Source of the DNA: Pontiella desulfatans
Lineage (GTDB): Bacteria > Verrucomicrobiota > Kiritimatiellia > Kiritimatiellales > Pontiellaceae
DNA: 6,455 bases
Direction: 5' to 3'
Assembly: GCA_029287275.1 (NCBI GenBank)
Contig: JARFRL010000443.1
Location: forward strand, 1 to 6,455
Positions 1-6,053 of the stretch are shown one piece after another (within the stretch, counting starts at the first letter, position 1; each line of letters starts with the position of its first letter). The notes under the pieces are model-generated. The model worked only from the letters and a program-made list of their open reading frames with translations. It made no database searches and was not told the DNA's origin. Made by a program: the position numbers and the translations under genes.

Positions 1-303
1 TACGAGGGGTGGAAGGATGACGCCCGCGATCCGCTGTTTCGCGCGCGGCCCGGCACGATCGCCCGCAAGGGGAATTGGAAGTTGCACGAGTATTTCGAGG
101 ACGGCGCGTTGGAGCTCTATGATCTGCGGGGCGATCCCGCCGAACGGATCAACCTCGCGGGCATCCACGCGAAGACGACCGCCGAGATGCATCGGGAGAT
201 GAAGGCGTGGCGCGCCGCCGTGAACGCGCCGATTCCGATGGAGCCCAATCCCGAATACGACGCCGCGTCCGAAGCCGAGGCGATCGCGAGCATGAAGAAG
301 TGA
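1..303 (+). CDS. Sulfatase, C-terminal part (gene begins outside window)
   Basis: Frame 1 is open from the first base to TGA at 301-303 and encodes the last 100 residues of a sulfatase; start and catalytic domain lie to the left. The segment RKGNWKLHEYFEDGALELYD followed by LRGDPAERINLA is the usual C-terminal subdomain of S1-type sulfatases, where 'K..WKL' leads into 'ELYDL..DP.E..NLA'. The following helix (AEMHREMKAWRAAVNAPIP) and the tail MEPNPEYD are also typical of arylsulfatase-A-like proteins in Planctomycetes and related bacteria. Such enzymes hydrolyse sulfate esters on polysaccharides after conversion of a Cys or Ser to formylglycine; that site is not in view, so substrate and activity cannot be judged. 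The gene converges on the minus-strand block that follows. The short internal ATG at 82 is not the real start, because homology continues upstream of it. Confidence 0.88.
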   Translation, partial: YEGWKDDARDPLFRARPGTIARKGNWKLHEYFEDGALELYDLRGDPAERINLAGIHAKTTAEMHREMKAWRAAVNAPIPMEPNPEYDAASEAEAIASMKK

Positions 304-313
304 GTCGACGCGT

Positions 314-449
314 TTAGTTGTTTTTCATGTCGCGCGGCAGCTTGCCGTGCTCGTACCACGATTTGAGGTCGTCTCAGACGATCAGCACCACGTTGGGAGG
401 TTTAGGCGCGGCGGTCGCAAATGAGGATCGCTTGTAATAGAGACTTCAT
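314..449 (-). pseudogene. Sulfatase micro-pseudogene (broken N-terminus joined to a short tail)
   Basis: Read on the minus strand, ATG at 449 opens a signal-peptide-like MKSLLQAILI. A frameshift at about 419-426 moves to a second frame reading FATAAPKPPNVVLIV, then an in-frame TGA (374-376), then DDLKSWYEHGKLPRDMKNN and TAA (314-316). A signal peptide followed by PNVVLIV.DD is the classic first strand and metal-binding Asp pair of sulfatases. The remainder is only about 45 codons, against roughly 450-550 for the family. DDLKSWYEHGKLPRDMKNN could be the C-terminal tail joined to the N-terminus by a large internal deletion, or simply the residue after DD; I favour the deletion because the text ends at once in a stop. 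It starts 25 nt after the stop of the intact minus-strand sulfatase, suggesting a former tandem operon. It cannot make a functional enzyme. No good ribosome binding site precedes the ATG. Confidence 0.72.
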
Positions 450-474
450 GGGTTGTTCATTAGGGTGCGGTTTT

Positions 475-2025
475 TCAGAGACCAAGTTGGTTTTTGTCGA
501 GTTGCTTTCGGCCAACCGCTTTCTCGGGAGCGACGGATGAAATGATCCGCTTCATCTCCGTCACCTTTTCGGGGTGCCGGGCCGCGATGTTGGTTGTTTC
601 GCCGGGGTCTTCGGATAAGTTGAACAACCAGCCGGGCTCTTTCACCGCGGTCTTGTTCCAATCTTTGATTCCGCCGCGCTCAGTCATGCTTCCGGGCGGA
701 ATATATTTCCAGTTCCCTTTTCGCGCGGCGATCTGGCCAAGGGCTTCTTCAATGATGAATTCGCGCCCTTCCGCCGATTCTCCCAAGAGCGCGGGCAACA
801 TGTTTTCGCTGTCGGCGCCGGCGTTCGCGGGCATCGGCTGTTCGATCAATTCCGCGAACGACGCGTATAGATCGACCTGGCTGATCAGCGCCTCGGAAAT
901 CCCCGGCTTGATCCTTTCGGGCCACGAGACGATGAACGGCATGCGGGTTCCGCCTTCCCAGCGACTGTATTTTCCTCCCCGCCATGGACCGCCCGGTTGG
1001 TGGGCTCCATTTTTTTCGGCGGCGCCGTCCCAATAGCCGTCGAAGAGCACGGGACCGTTGTCGGAGGACAGAATAATAAGCGTGTTTCCGTATTCGCCCG
1101 TCGCCTTCAGTTCTTTGATCAGACGGCCGACGCACCAGTCGAACGCGGCGAGCGCGTCGCCGCGCGGTCCCAGGCTACTGGAGCCTTGAAAGCGCTTATG
1201 GATGACGCGGGGCACATGGCATTCGTTGGGGGCGTAGTAGAGGAAGAATGGTTTTTCATTTCGCTTGTTGATGAACTCAATGGCTTTGTTGAGATACGTG
1301 TCGGCCATGTCCTCATCTCGGAAGCGGGCGGTGTTTCCGCCGGTCATGAATCCGATTCGGCTGATTCCATTGACGATGGTTCCGGAGTGTTGCGTGTCGG
1401 CCTGCACGCTTAGCAGTTGCGGATGGGAGATGCCGGTCGGTTCGTTTCCGACGATTTTTTTATAATCAACCCGTACCGGGTCGGAGGAATCGAGCCCCAC
1501 GATTCTTCCGTTTTCAATGTAGACCGAAGGCACGCGGTCGGCCGTGGCGGCCATGTTGAAGGAATAATCAAATCCAACTTCCTTGGGTCCGGGCTTGATC
1601 AGTCCGTTCCAGTCGAGCGGTTCATCCGCCGCGCCGAGCCCGAGATGCCATTTCCCGACCAGCGCCGTGGAATAGCCGTTGTCGCGAAGGAACGCAGCGA
1701 TGGTCGGGCGCGCGGGATCGATGATGAGCGGCGCGTTTCCGGGAAGGATCTTCGCCTTGTTGTTGCGAAACGCGTATTCGCCGGTCAGCAGAGAATAGCG
1801 CGATGGCGTGCAGGTCGCCGCCGCGCAGTATCCGGAAAGGAATCGCAGGCCTCCCTGAGCCAGTTTGTCGACGTTCGGGGTTTGAACGCCGGTTCCGCCG
1901 TAGCAACTGAAATCACCATAACCAATGTCGTCGCCGTAAATAATGATGATGTTGGGTTTCTCCGCCAAAGAGAGCCCCGCTTGCAGCAGTAAAACTGCAA
2001 GCATACTCAAACTCTTTACCTTCAT
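475..2025 (-). CDS. Secreted S1-family sulfatase (arylsulfatase-like)
   Basis: A 516-residue sulfatase, predicted to remove sulfate esters from a polysaccharide or glycoside outside the cytoplasm. Residues 1-21 form a signal peptide (MKVKSLSMLAVLLLQAGLSLA). PNIIIIYGDDIGYGD (24-38) carries the metal-binding Asp32-Asp33. CTPSR at 72-76 is the C-x-P-S-R motif, with Cys72 the expected formylglycine precursor. GKWHLG (124-129) supplies Lys125 and His127, HVP at 270-272 the substrate-side His, SSDNGP (320-325) metal ligands Asp322 and Asn323, and GGKYSRWEGGTR (350-361) the active-site Lys/Arg loop. The C-terminal subdomain contains ARKGNWKYIPP and LFNLSEDPGETTNIA. All catalytic elements seem present and the length is normal. 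The reading frame could extend upstream to 2490, but the ATG at 2025 is preferred because it starts the signal peptide and has a strong ribosome binding site. Natural substrate unknown; the GH2 gene nearby hints at a galactose-containing glycan (inference). The Cys-type site needs a maturase encoded elsewhere. Confidence 0.95.
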   Translation of the reverse strand: MKVKSLSMLAVLLLQAGLSLAEKPNIIIIYGDDIGYGDFSCYGGTGVQTPNVDKLAQGGLRFLSGYCAAATCTPSRYSLLTGEYAFRNNKAKILPGNAPLIIDPARPTIAAFLRDNGYSTALVGKWHLGLGAADEPLDWNGLIKPGPKEVGFDYSFNMAATADRVPSVYIENGRIVGLDSSDPVRVDYKKIVGNEPTGISHPQLLSVQADTQHSGTIVNGISRIGFMTGGNTARFRDEDMADTYLNKAIEFINKRNEKPFFLYYAPNECHVPRVIHKRFQGSSSLGPRGDALAAFDWCVGRLIKELKATGEYGNTLIILSSDNGPVLFDGYWDGAAEKNGAHQPGGPWRGGKYSRWEGGTRMPFIVSWPERIKPGISEALISQVDLYASFAELIEQPMPANAGADSENMLPALLGESAEGREFIIEEALGQIAARKGNWKYIPPGSMTERGGIKDWNKTAVKEPGWLFNLSEDPGETTNIAARHPEKVTEMKRIISSVAPEKAVGRKQLDKNQLGL

Positions 2026-2031
2026 CGTTCG

Positions 2032-2037
2032 CTCCTC
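2032..2037 (-). promoter_or_regulatory. Ribosome binding site of the minus-strand sulfatase
   Basis: On the minus strand GAGGAG lies 6 nt before the ATG at 2025. It decides the start in favour of this ATG over the much longer upstream extension of the same frame. Confidence 0.8.
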
Positions 2038-2054
2038 ATGATTCGTTTCCCGCT

Positions 2055-2331
2055 TCAGAGCATGGTCGCAATGGCCCCGTGATCTGGCAATCCAATTATA
2101 GGGTTTCCAAAAAAGTCTTCCTGCACGTCGAGTCCCATGGCCACTCCTTTTACGTCTCCCTCCAACTTGGGAATAGGGATGCCTCTGTCGCGAACAAGAA
2201 GCGCGTTTCGAGGCGCGTAATCCCGCGGCCGCGTTCCGCCCGGGTTGACGAAATCGGGGTCGCCGTCCTTCAGGGGCGGGATATCGGAAAAAAGGGCCCT
2301 GTGTAAGGGATAGGTTGTTGGCGACGAGGAG
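2055..2331 (-). pseudogene. C-terminal remnant of a probable right-handed beta-helix protein
   Basis: Immediately upstream of the sulfatase, on the same strand, the text DGDPDFVNPGGTRPRDYAPR, then NALLVRDRGIPIPKLEGD, then GLDVQEDFFGNPIIGLPDHG leads to TGA at 2055-2057. The order 'DP.FVNP...DY.....ALL..G..IP', then 'DFFGNP', then 'PD.GA' is the usual C-terminal ending of parallel beta-helix proteins (polysaccharide-lyase or glycosidase-like, often secreted). FFGNPI lies at about 2097-2114. Upstream of an A6 run at 2288-2293 (T6 on the coding strand) the plausible continuation LLLVANNLSLTQGP is in another frame, so a homopolymer frameshift is likely. Homology ends near 2331, where plus-strand glycosidase sequence begins; most of the gene is missing. 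The 29-nt gap to the sulfatase suggests a former operon. The beta-helix assignment rests on pattern recognition only; the exact family cannot be named. Confidence 0.6.
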
Positions 2332-2879
2332 AAGATGAGCGCCATCAAGGGCGCGGGCCATAAAACGCTGTGGGATTTCAACGAGCCCGACCGGCGAAAG
2401 CAGGCGAACATCTCCGTCGAGAAAGCGATCGAGCTTTGGCCGTTCTTGATGGAGTCGGGGCTTCGTCTGGGCGGTCCCGCGGGCGCGCATCCCGACTGGC
2501 GAATGGATGACCCGCTTTCATGGACGAGGTTCGTCGCCGCGGCTACCGCGTCGATTTCATCACCGTTCATTCCTACATGGGCAAAAACACCAAGCATTTT
2601 CTTGCGAAAATGGAGCGAATTCGCAGACTATATGACAAACCAATCTGGATCACCGAGTTCGCGGTCGCGGACTGGGACGCGGGCCCGGACAAACCCAACA
2701 ACTATTCCCCGGCCGATGCGTTGAAGTTCATGGAGGAAGCGCTGCCTTAACTCGAGAAAACGGATTTCATCGAGCGCCACGCGTGGTTCTCCGGAAACAA
2801 AGCGCCTCTCAAACCGTCGCGCCTGTTCGACGCCGATGGCGCGCTGACGGAGCTCGGCGAGCTGTACGCCTCGATTTGA
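2314..2879 (+). pseudogene. Glyco_hydro_cc-type glycosidase pseudogene (5'-truncated, two frameshifts, one stop)
   Basis: Three successive reading frames spell one protein of the 'glycosyl hydrolase catalytic core' (PF11790-like, Asl1-type) family. Frame 1 (about 2314-2496) gives GHKTLWDFNEPDRRKQANIS and then LWPFLMESGLRLGGPAGAHPD. Frame 2 (about 2498-2518) gives GEWMTRF. Frame 3 (2520 onward) gives MDEVRRRGYRVDFITVHSYM, then YDKPIWITEFAVADWD, ALKFMEEALP, TAA (2748-2750), then LEKTDFIERHAWFSGNK and LTELGELYASI to TGA (2877-2879). Each frame change fits one extra base, near 2497 and 2516-2519. The presumed acid/base Glu (in NEPD, codon 2383-2385) and nucleophile Glu (in TEF, codon 2655-2657) are still readable. 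The first roughly 50-60 residues of the domain and any signal peptide are absent, and a TAG at 2311-2313 closes the frame. It lies 32 nt before the GH2 gene, so they were probably co-transcribed. An ATG at 2335 preceded by GAGGAG could start a short product, but the spacing is too tight and the product would be scrambled. Confidence 0.85.
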
Positions 2880-2897
2880 ACGCGTTACATTAGAAAC

Positions 2898-2903
2898 AAG
2901 GAG
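2898..2903 (+). promoter_or_regulatory. Ribosome binding site of the GH2 gene
   Basis: AAGGAG lies 8 nt before the ATG at 2912 and supports that start. No convincing -35/-10 pair is visible in the 32 nt between the glycosidase pseudogene and this gene, so any promoter is probably inside the pseudogene. Confidence 0.8.
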
Positions 2904-2911
2904 AGACATTC

Positions 2912-5900
2912 ATGAAACGAGGAACGGCAATCCATTTTTTTTGCGCCGTGCTGGCCATGTCCGCGTCAACGCTGGCCGAGCGCGAAAGCCGAATGGAATG
3001 GGAGGACCCCTCCATTCTTCAGGTCGGCGTGGAAAAGCCGCGCGCGACGTTTTTCGCCTATCCGACGCCCGAACTCGCGGTGTCGATGGAGCGCGAAAAA
3101 TCGCCCTGGTTCAAGTCGTTGAACGGCGACTGGAGGTTCAACTGGTCCGCCAAGCCGGCGGATCGCCCGGCGGATTTTTTCACGGCCGACTTCCAGGACG
3201 CGGCGTGGGGAACCATCCCCGTCCCCTCCAACTGGGAGATGCAAGGGCATGGAAAGCCGCTCTACAGCAACATCATCTATCCGTTCCCCAAAGACGCGCC
3301 GAACATTCCCCGCGAAGACAACCCCGTAGGCTCCTACCGCGTCTGGTTCGAAACGCCGGCCGATTGGGCGGACCGCCAAACCTTCCTCAATTTCGACGGT
3401 GTCAACTCCGCGTTCCACGTCTGGGTCAACGGCGTGAAGGCGGGCTATAGCCAGGGCGCCCGCACGCCCGCCGAATTCAACATCACGCCCCTGCTGAAGG
3501 CGGGCCGGAATCAACTCGCGGTGGAGGTCTATCGCTGGTGCGACGGTTCCTATCTCGAGGATCAGGATTTCTGGCGGCTCAGCGGAATCTTCCGCGACGT
3601 TTATCTCACCTCCCGCGCGAACCTCCGCGTCCGCGATTTCCACGTCTCGACCGAGCTAGACGCCGACTGCCGCTCCGCCGTGTTCAAGGTGGACGCCGAG
3701 GTGGTGGGCGAAGGTTCGTTGGACATCGCGCTGTTCGACGCGGCCGGAACGAAGATCGCGTCCGGCGCGCGGAGCGAGCTCGCGAATCCGGAGAAGTGGT
3801 CCGCGGAGAATCCTTATCTCCACACCGCGCTGCTGACGCTTAAAAACGCGGACGGCGACGTGGTCGAGGTGATTCCCCAACGCGTCGGGTTCCGCGAGTC
3901 CGAGGTCCGCGGCGGCGTCTATCATCTCAACGGCGTTCCGATCAAATTCAAAGGCGTCAACCGCCACGAGCACCATCCGGAACTCGGCCACGTCGTGACG
4001 CGCGAAACGATGCTGCGCGATATTCGACTCTTCAAAGAGAACAACATCAACGCCGTGCGAACATGCCACTATCCAAACCAACCGCTGTGGTACGACCTGT
4101 GCGACGAACACGGAATTTACGTCGTCGACGAAGCCAACATCGAAAGCCATGGCTACGGAAACAAAGCCGACAATCCATTGGCCAACGATCCGGCATGGCT
4201 CGACGCGCACCTGAACCGCGTGCGCCGCATGGTGGAGCGCGACAAGAACCATCCTTCCGTGGTCGTTTGGTCGCTCGGCAACGAATCGGGTAGCGGCCCC
4301 AACTTCGTCAAAGCCTACGAGTGGGCGCGCGAGCGCGATCCGTCGCGGCCGGTGCAGTACGAAGGCGGCGACAGATCGATCGGGGATTTCCACTCGCGCA
4401 TGTACGCGCCGCAAAATTGGCTCGCGGAGGACGGACGCCCCTCGATCCTTTGCGAATATTCCCACGCGATGGGCAACTCCAACGGAAACCTGAAGGAGTA
4501 TTGGGATGAAAACATTTATAAAAACGCGGCGCATTCCGGCGGGTTCATCTGGGACTGGATGGATCAGGGCGTTAAGGAACCCGTTCCTCGGGAATTCCGC
4601 GGAAACATCGGCAAGGGGCCGGTCAAAGATCATTTCTTCGCGTACGGCGGATTCCACGAGCAGGCCTATCATCACGACGACAACTTCTGCATGAATGGAT
4701 TGATCGGCGCCGATTGGAAGCCACACCCGGGCCTGCGCGCGCTCAAATGGGTGTATCGAAACATCCATGTTCGGCCGGTCGATCTCGCCAACGGAAAAAT
4801 TAGAATCGTCAACTGGCACGACTTTTCGAACATCCAGGACGTCGCGCTCGGGGAGTGGGAAATCCTCCGAAACGGCGAGCCGTTCGCGCGGGGGTCCATC
4901 GTGGACCTCGACGTTCCGGCGAGGTCGGAGAAGGAAATCAAGCTGGAGCTTCCAACGCTTGGCGGGCCGGAGGCGGAATATCTGCTGACCCTGTGCTTCC
5001 GCTCCAAAAACGCCGCGCCGTCGCGCGCGGCGGGGCATGAGATCGCGTGGGACCAGTTCGCGCTGAGCGGCGCGTTCGAAGCGCCCGCGAAAAGAGAAGG
5101 CGGCGCGTTGAAGTTGAACGGAGCGACCGTTGAAGGAGACGGATTCGCGGTCAAATTCAGCAAGAAGACCGGTTCGTTGGTTGCCTACGAGCGGAACGGC
5201 GTCAAGCTGATCGAGGGAAGCGCCCCGGACCTTTGGCGGCCCTACACGGACAACGACAACGGCGCGACGCGCCGCGGCAAGAAGCTCGGCGGAAAGCTGG
5301 AAGAGAATCCGTGGCGCTTCGCGGCGCGCGACCGCGAGCTCGTGGCGTTCAGCGCCAAGAAAATTTCCAATTCCGAGGTCAAGGTGAGCGTCGAAGTCGA
5401 GTTTCCCGCCGTCCAATCGAAGGCCGCGTTCGAATATCTCATCTCCGCCGATGGTTCGGTGGACGTCAGCGTCGCGTATGATTTCTCGGCCCTTGAGAAG
5501 AAGAAGCGTCACCCGCGCCGCGCCGGCGTGAAGTGGTTGCTGAATGGCGAGCTGGAGCGTTTGACGTGGTATGGGCGCGGACCCGCCGCGACATACGTGG
5601 ACCGCGACTACGAAACCATTGGTGTGTTCGGCGGCACGGTGGACGAGCAGTGGATTGAATATTCGAGGCCTCAGGAGAACGGATACAAGTCCGACGTCCG
5701 CTGGGCGCGGCTGACGAACGGCTCCGGCGAAGGGCTGCTCTTCGAGACGCTCGCCCAACCGGTGGGAGTCGGCGCGCGCCACTACTCCGACGCGGAGATG
5801 GAAGCGGCCAAGTATGCCTTCGAGATGAAGCGCTCCGACGTCATCTTCTTCAACATCGACGCGGCGCAGCTCGGCGTGGGTGGAAACAACAGCTGGGGCG

Positions 5901-5983
5901 CGACGCCGCTCGACAACGGGTCATATCAGCCGAACAAAGAACGCTATACGTACGGCTTCCGCCTGCGGCCGATCCACGATTGA
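2912..5983 (+). CDS. Secreted GH2 beta-galactosidase (LacZ-type)
   Basis: A 1023-residue glycoside hydrolase family 2 enzyme, about the size of E. coli LacZ, predicted to release terminal beta-galactose by a retaining mechanism. Residues 1-22 look like a signal peptide (hydrophobic FFCAVLAMSA, cleavage after STLA), so it should act in the periplasm or outside, unlike cytoplasmic LacZ. Domain order: jelly-roll sugar-binding domain (about 30-232, with VPSNWEM, SYRVWFE and SYLEDQDFWRLSGIFRDVYL), Ig-like domain (about 235-330), TIM barrel (about 332-620), Ig-like domain 4 (about 625-720) and the LacZ small-chain domain (about 735-1020). Catalytic residues by alignment to LacZ: acid/base Glu458 in GNESG and nucleophile Glu515 in CEYSHAMGN. 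Supporting residues include Glu411/His413 (NIESHG, Mg site), His386 (CHYPNQP), Trp548 (FIWDWMDQ) and Trp995 (GVGGNNSW), the counterpart of the LacZ substrate-stacking Trp. No frame disruption is seen. A related GH2 specificity cannot be excluded, but the small-chain domain favours beta-galactosidase. The gene follows the glycosidase pseudogene closely. Confidence 0.94.
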   Translation: MKRGTAIHFFCAVLAMSASTLAERESRMEWEDPSILQVGVEKPRATFFAYPTPELAVSMEREKSPWFKSLNGDWRFNWSAKPADRPADFFTADFQDAAWGTIPVPSNWEMQGHGKPLYSNIIYPFPKDAPNIPREDNPVGSYRVWFETPADWADRQTFLNFDGVNSAFHVWVNGVKAGYSQGARTPAEFNITPLLKAGRNQLAVEVYRWCDGSYLEDQDFWRLSGIFRDVYLTSRANLRVRDFHVSTELDADCRSAVFKVDAEVVGEGSLDIALFDAAGTKIASGARSELANPEKWSAENPYLHTALLTLKNADGDVVEVIPQRVGFRESEVRGGVYHLNGVPIKFKGVNRHEHHPELGHVVTRETMLRDIRLFKENNINAVRTCHYPNQPLWYDLCDEHGIYVVDEANIESHGYGNKADNPLANDPAWLDAHLNRVRRMVERDKNHPSVVVWSLGNESGSGPNFVKAYEWARERDPSRPVQYEGGDRSIGDFHSRMYAPQNWLAEDGRPSILCEYSHAMGNSNGNLKEYWDENIYKNAAHSGGFIWDWMDQGVKEPVPREFRGNIGKGPVKDHFFAYGGFHEQAYHHDDNFCMNGLIGADWKPHPGLRALKWVYRNIHVRPVDLANGKIRIVNWHDFSNIQDVALGEWEILRNGEPFARGSIVDLDVPARSEKEIKLELPTLGGPEAEYLLTLCFRSKNAAPSRAAGHEIAWDQFALSGAFEAPAKREGGALKLNGATVEGDGFAVKFSKKTGSLVAYERNGVKLIEGSAPDLWRPYTDNDNGATRRGKKLGGKLEENPWRFAARDRELVAFSAKKISNSEVKVSVEVEFPAVQSKAAFEYLISADGSVDVSVAYDFSALEKKKRHPRRAGVKWLLNGELERLTWYGRGPAATYVDRDYETIGVFGGTVDEQWIEYSRPQENGYKSDVRWARLTNGSGEGLLFETLAQPVGVGARHYSDAEMEAAKYAFEMKRSDVIFFNIDAAQLGVGGNNSWGATPLDNGSYQPNKERYTYGFRLRPIHD

Positions 5984-6053
5984 CGCGCCGCGTGTTTAGG
6001 AAAGCGGTTTTTGAGGTAGCGTGAAATCGGCGGCTCCGTGTAGGGTTCTTTTC

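Noticed and set aside
997..1992. Plus-strand open frames of 138 and 191 codons inside the sulfatase
   Set aside because: Both are antisense shadows of a well-supported sulfatase, with no motifs or ribosome binding sites.
2026..2490. 155-residue N-terminal extension of the minus-strand sulfatase frame
   Set aside because: The extension runs antisense through the glycosidase pseudogene. The sulfatase's signal peptide and ribosome binding site place the start at 2025.
2332..2597. Upstream half of the minus-strand open frame that ends in the beta-helix-like text
   Set aside because: This part is antisense to the recognisable Glyco_hydro_cc sequence and shows no beta-helix pattern, so only the part below about 2331 is kept.
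2335..2724. A standalone small gene starting at ATG 2335 with GAGGAG just upstream
   Set aside because: The spacing of 3 nt is too short, and the family text leaves this frame near 2496, so the rest of the open frame is out-of-frame glycosidase sequence.
3656..5782. A 708-codon open frame on the minus strand, antisense to the GH2 gene
   Set aside because: It is a shadow produced by the GC-rich codon bias of the GH2 gene. The composition (Arg/Val/Ala/Asp-rich) has no recognisable motif, and the plus strand has full-length GH2 homology.
5988..6012. Possible terminator after GH2: CCGC ... GCGG followed by TTTTT
   Set aside because: The stem is only 4 bp with a 12-nt loop, too weak to call; the T run alone is not enough.
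6011..6053. Possible promoter for the phosphohexomutase (TTGAGG-like -35)
   Set aside because: No acceptable -10 box at proper spacing could be found; the similarity is what chance would give.
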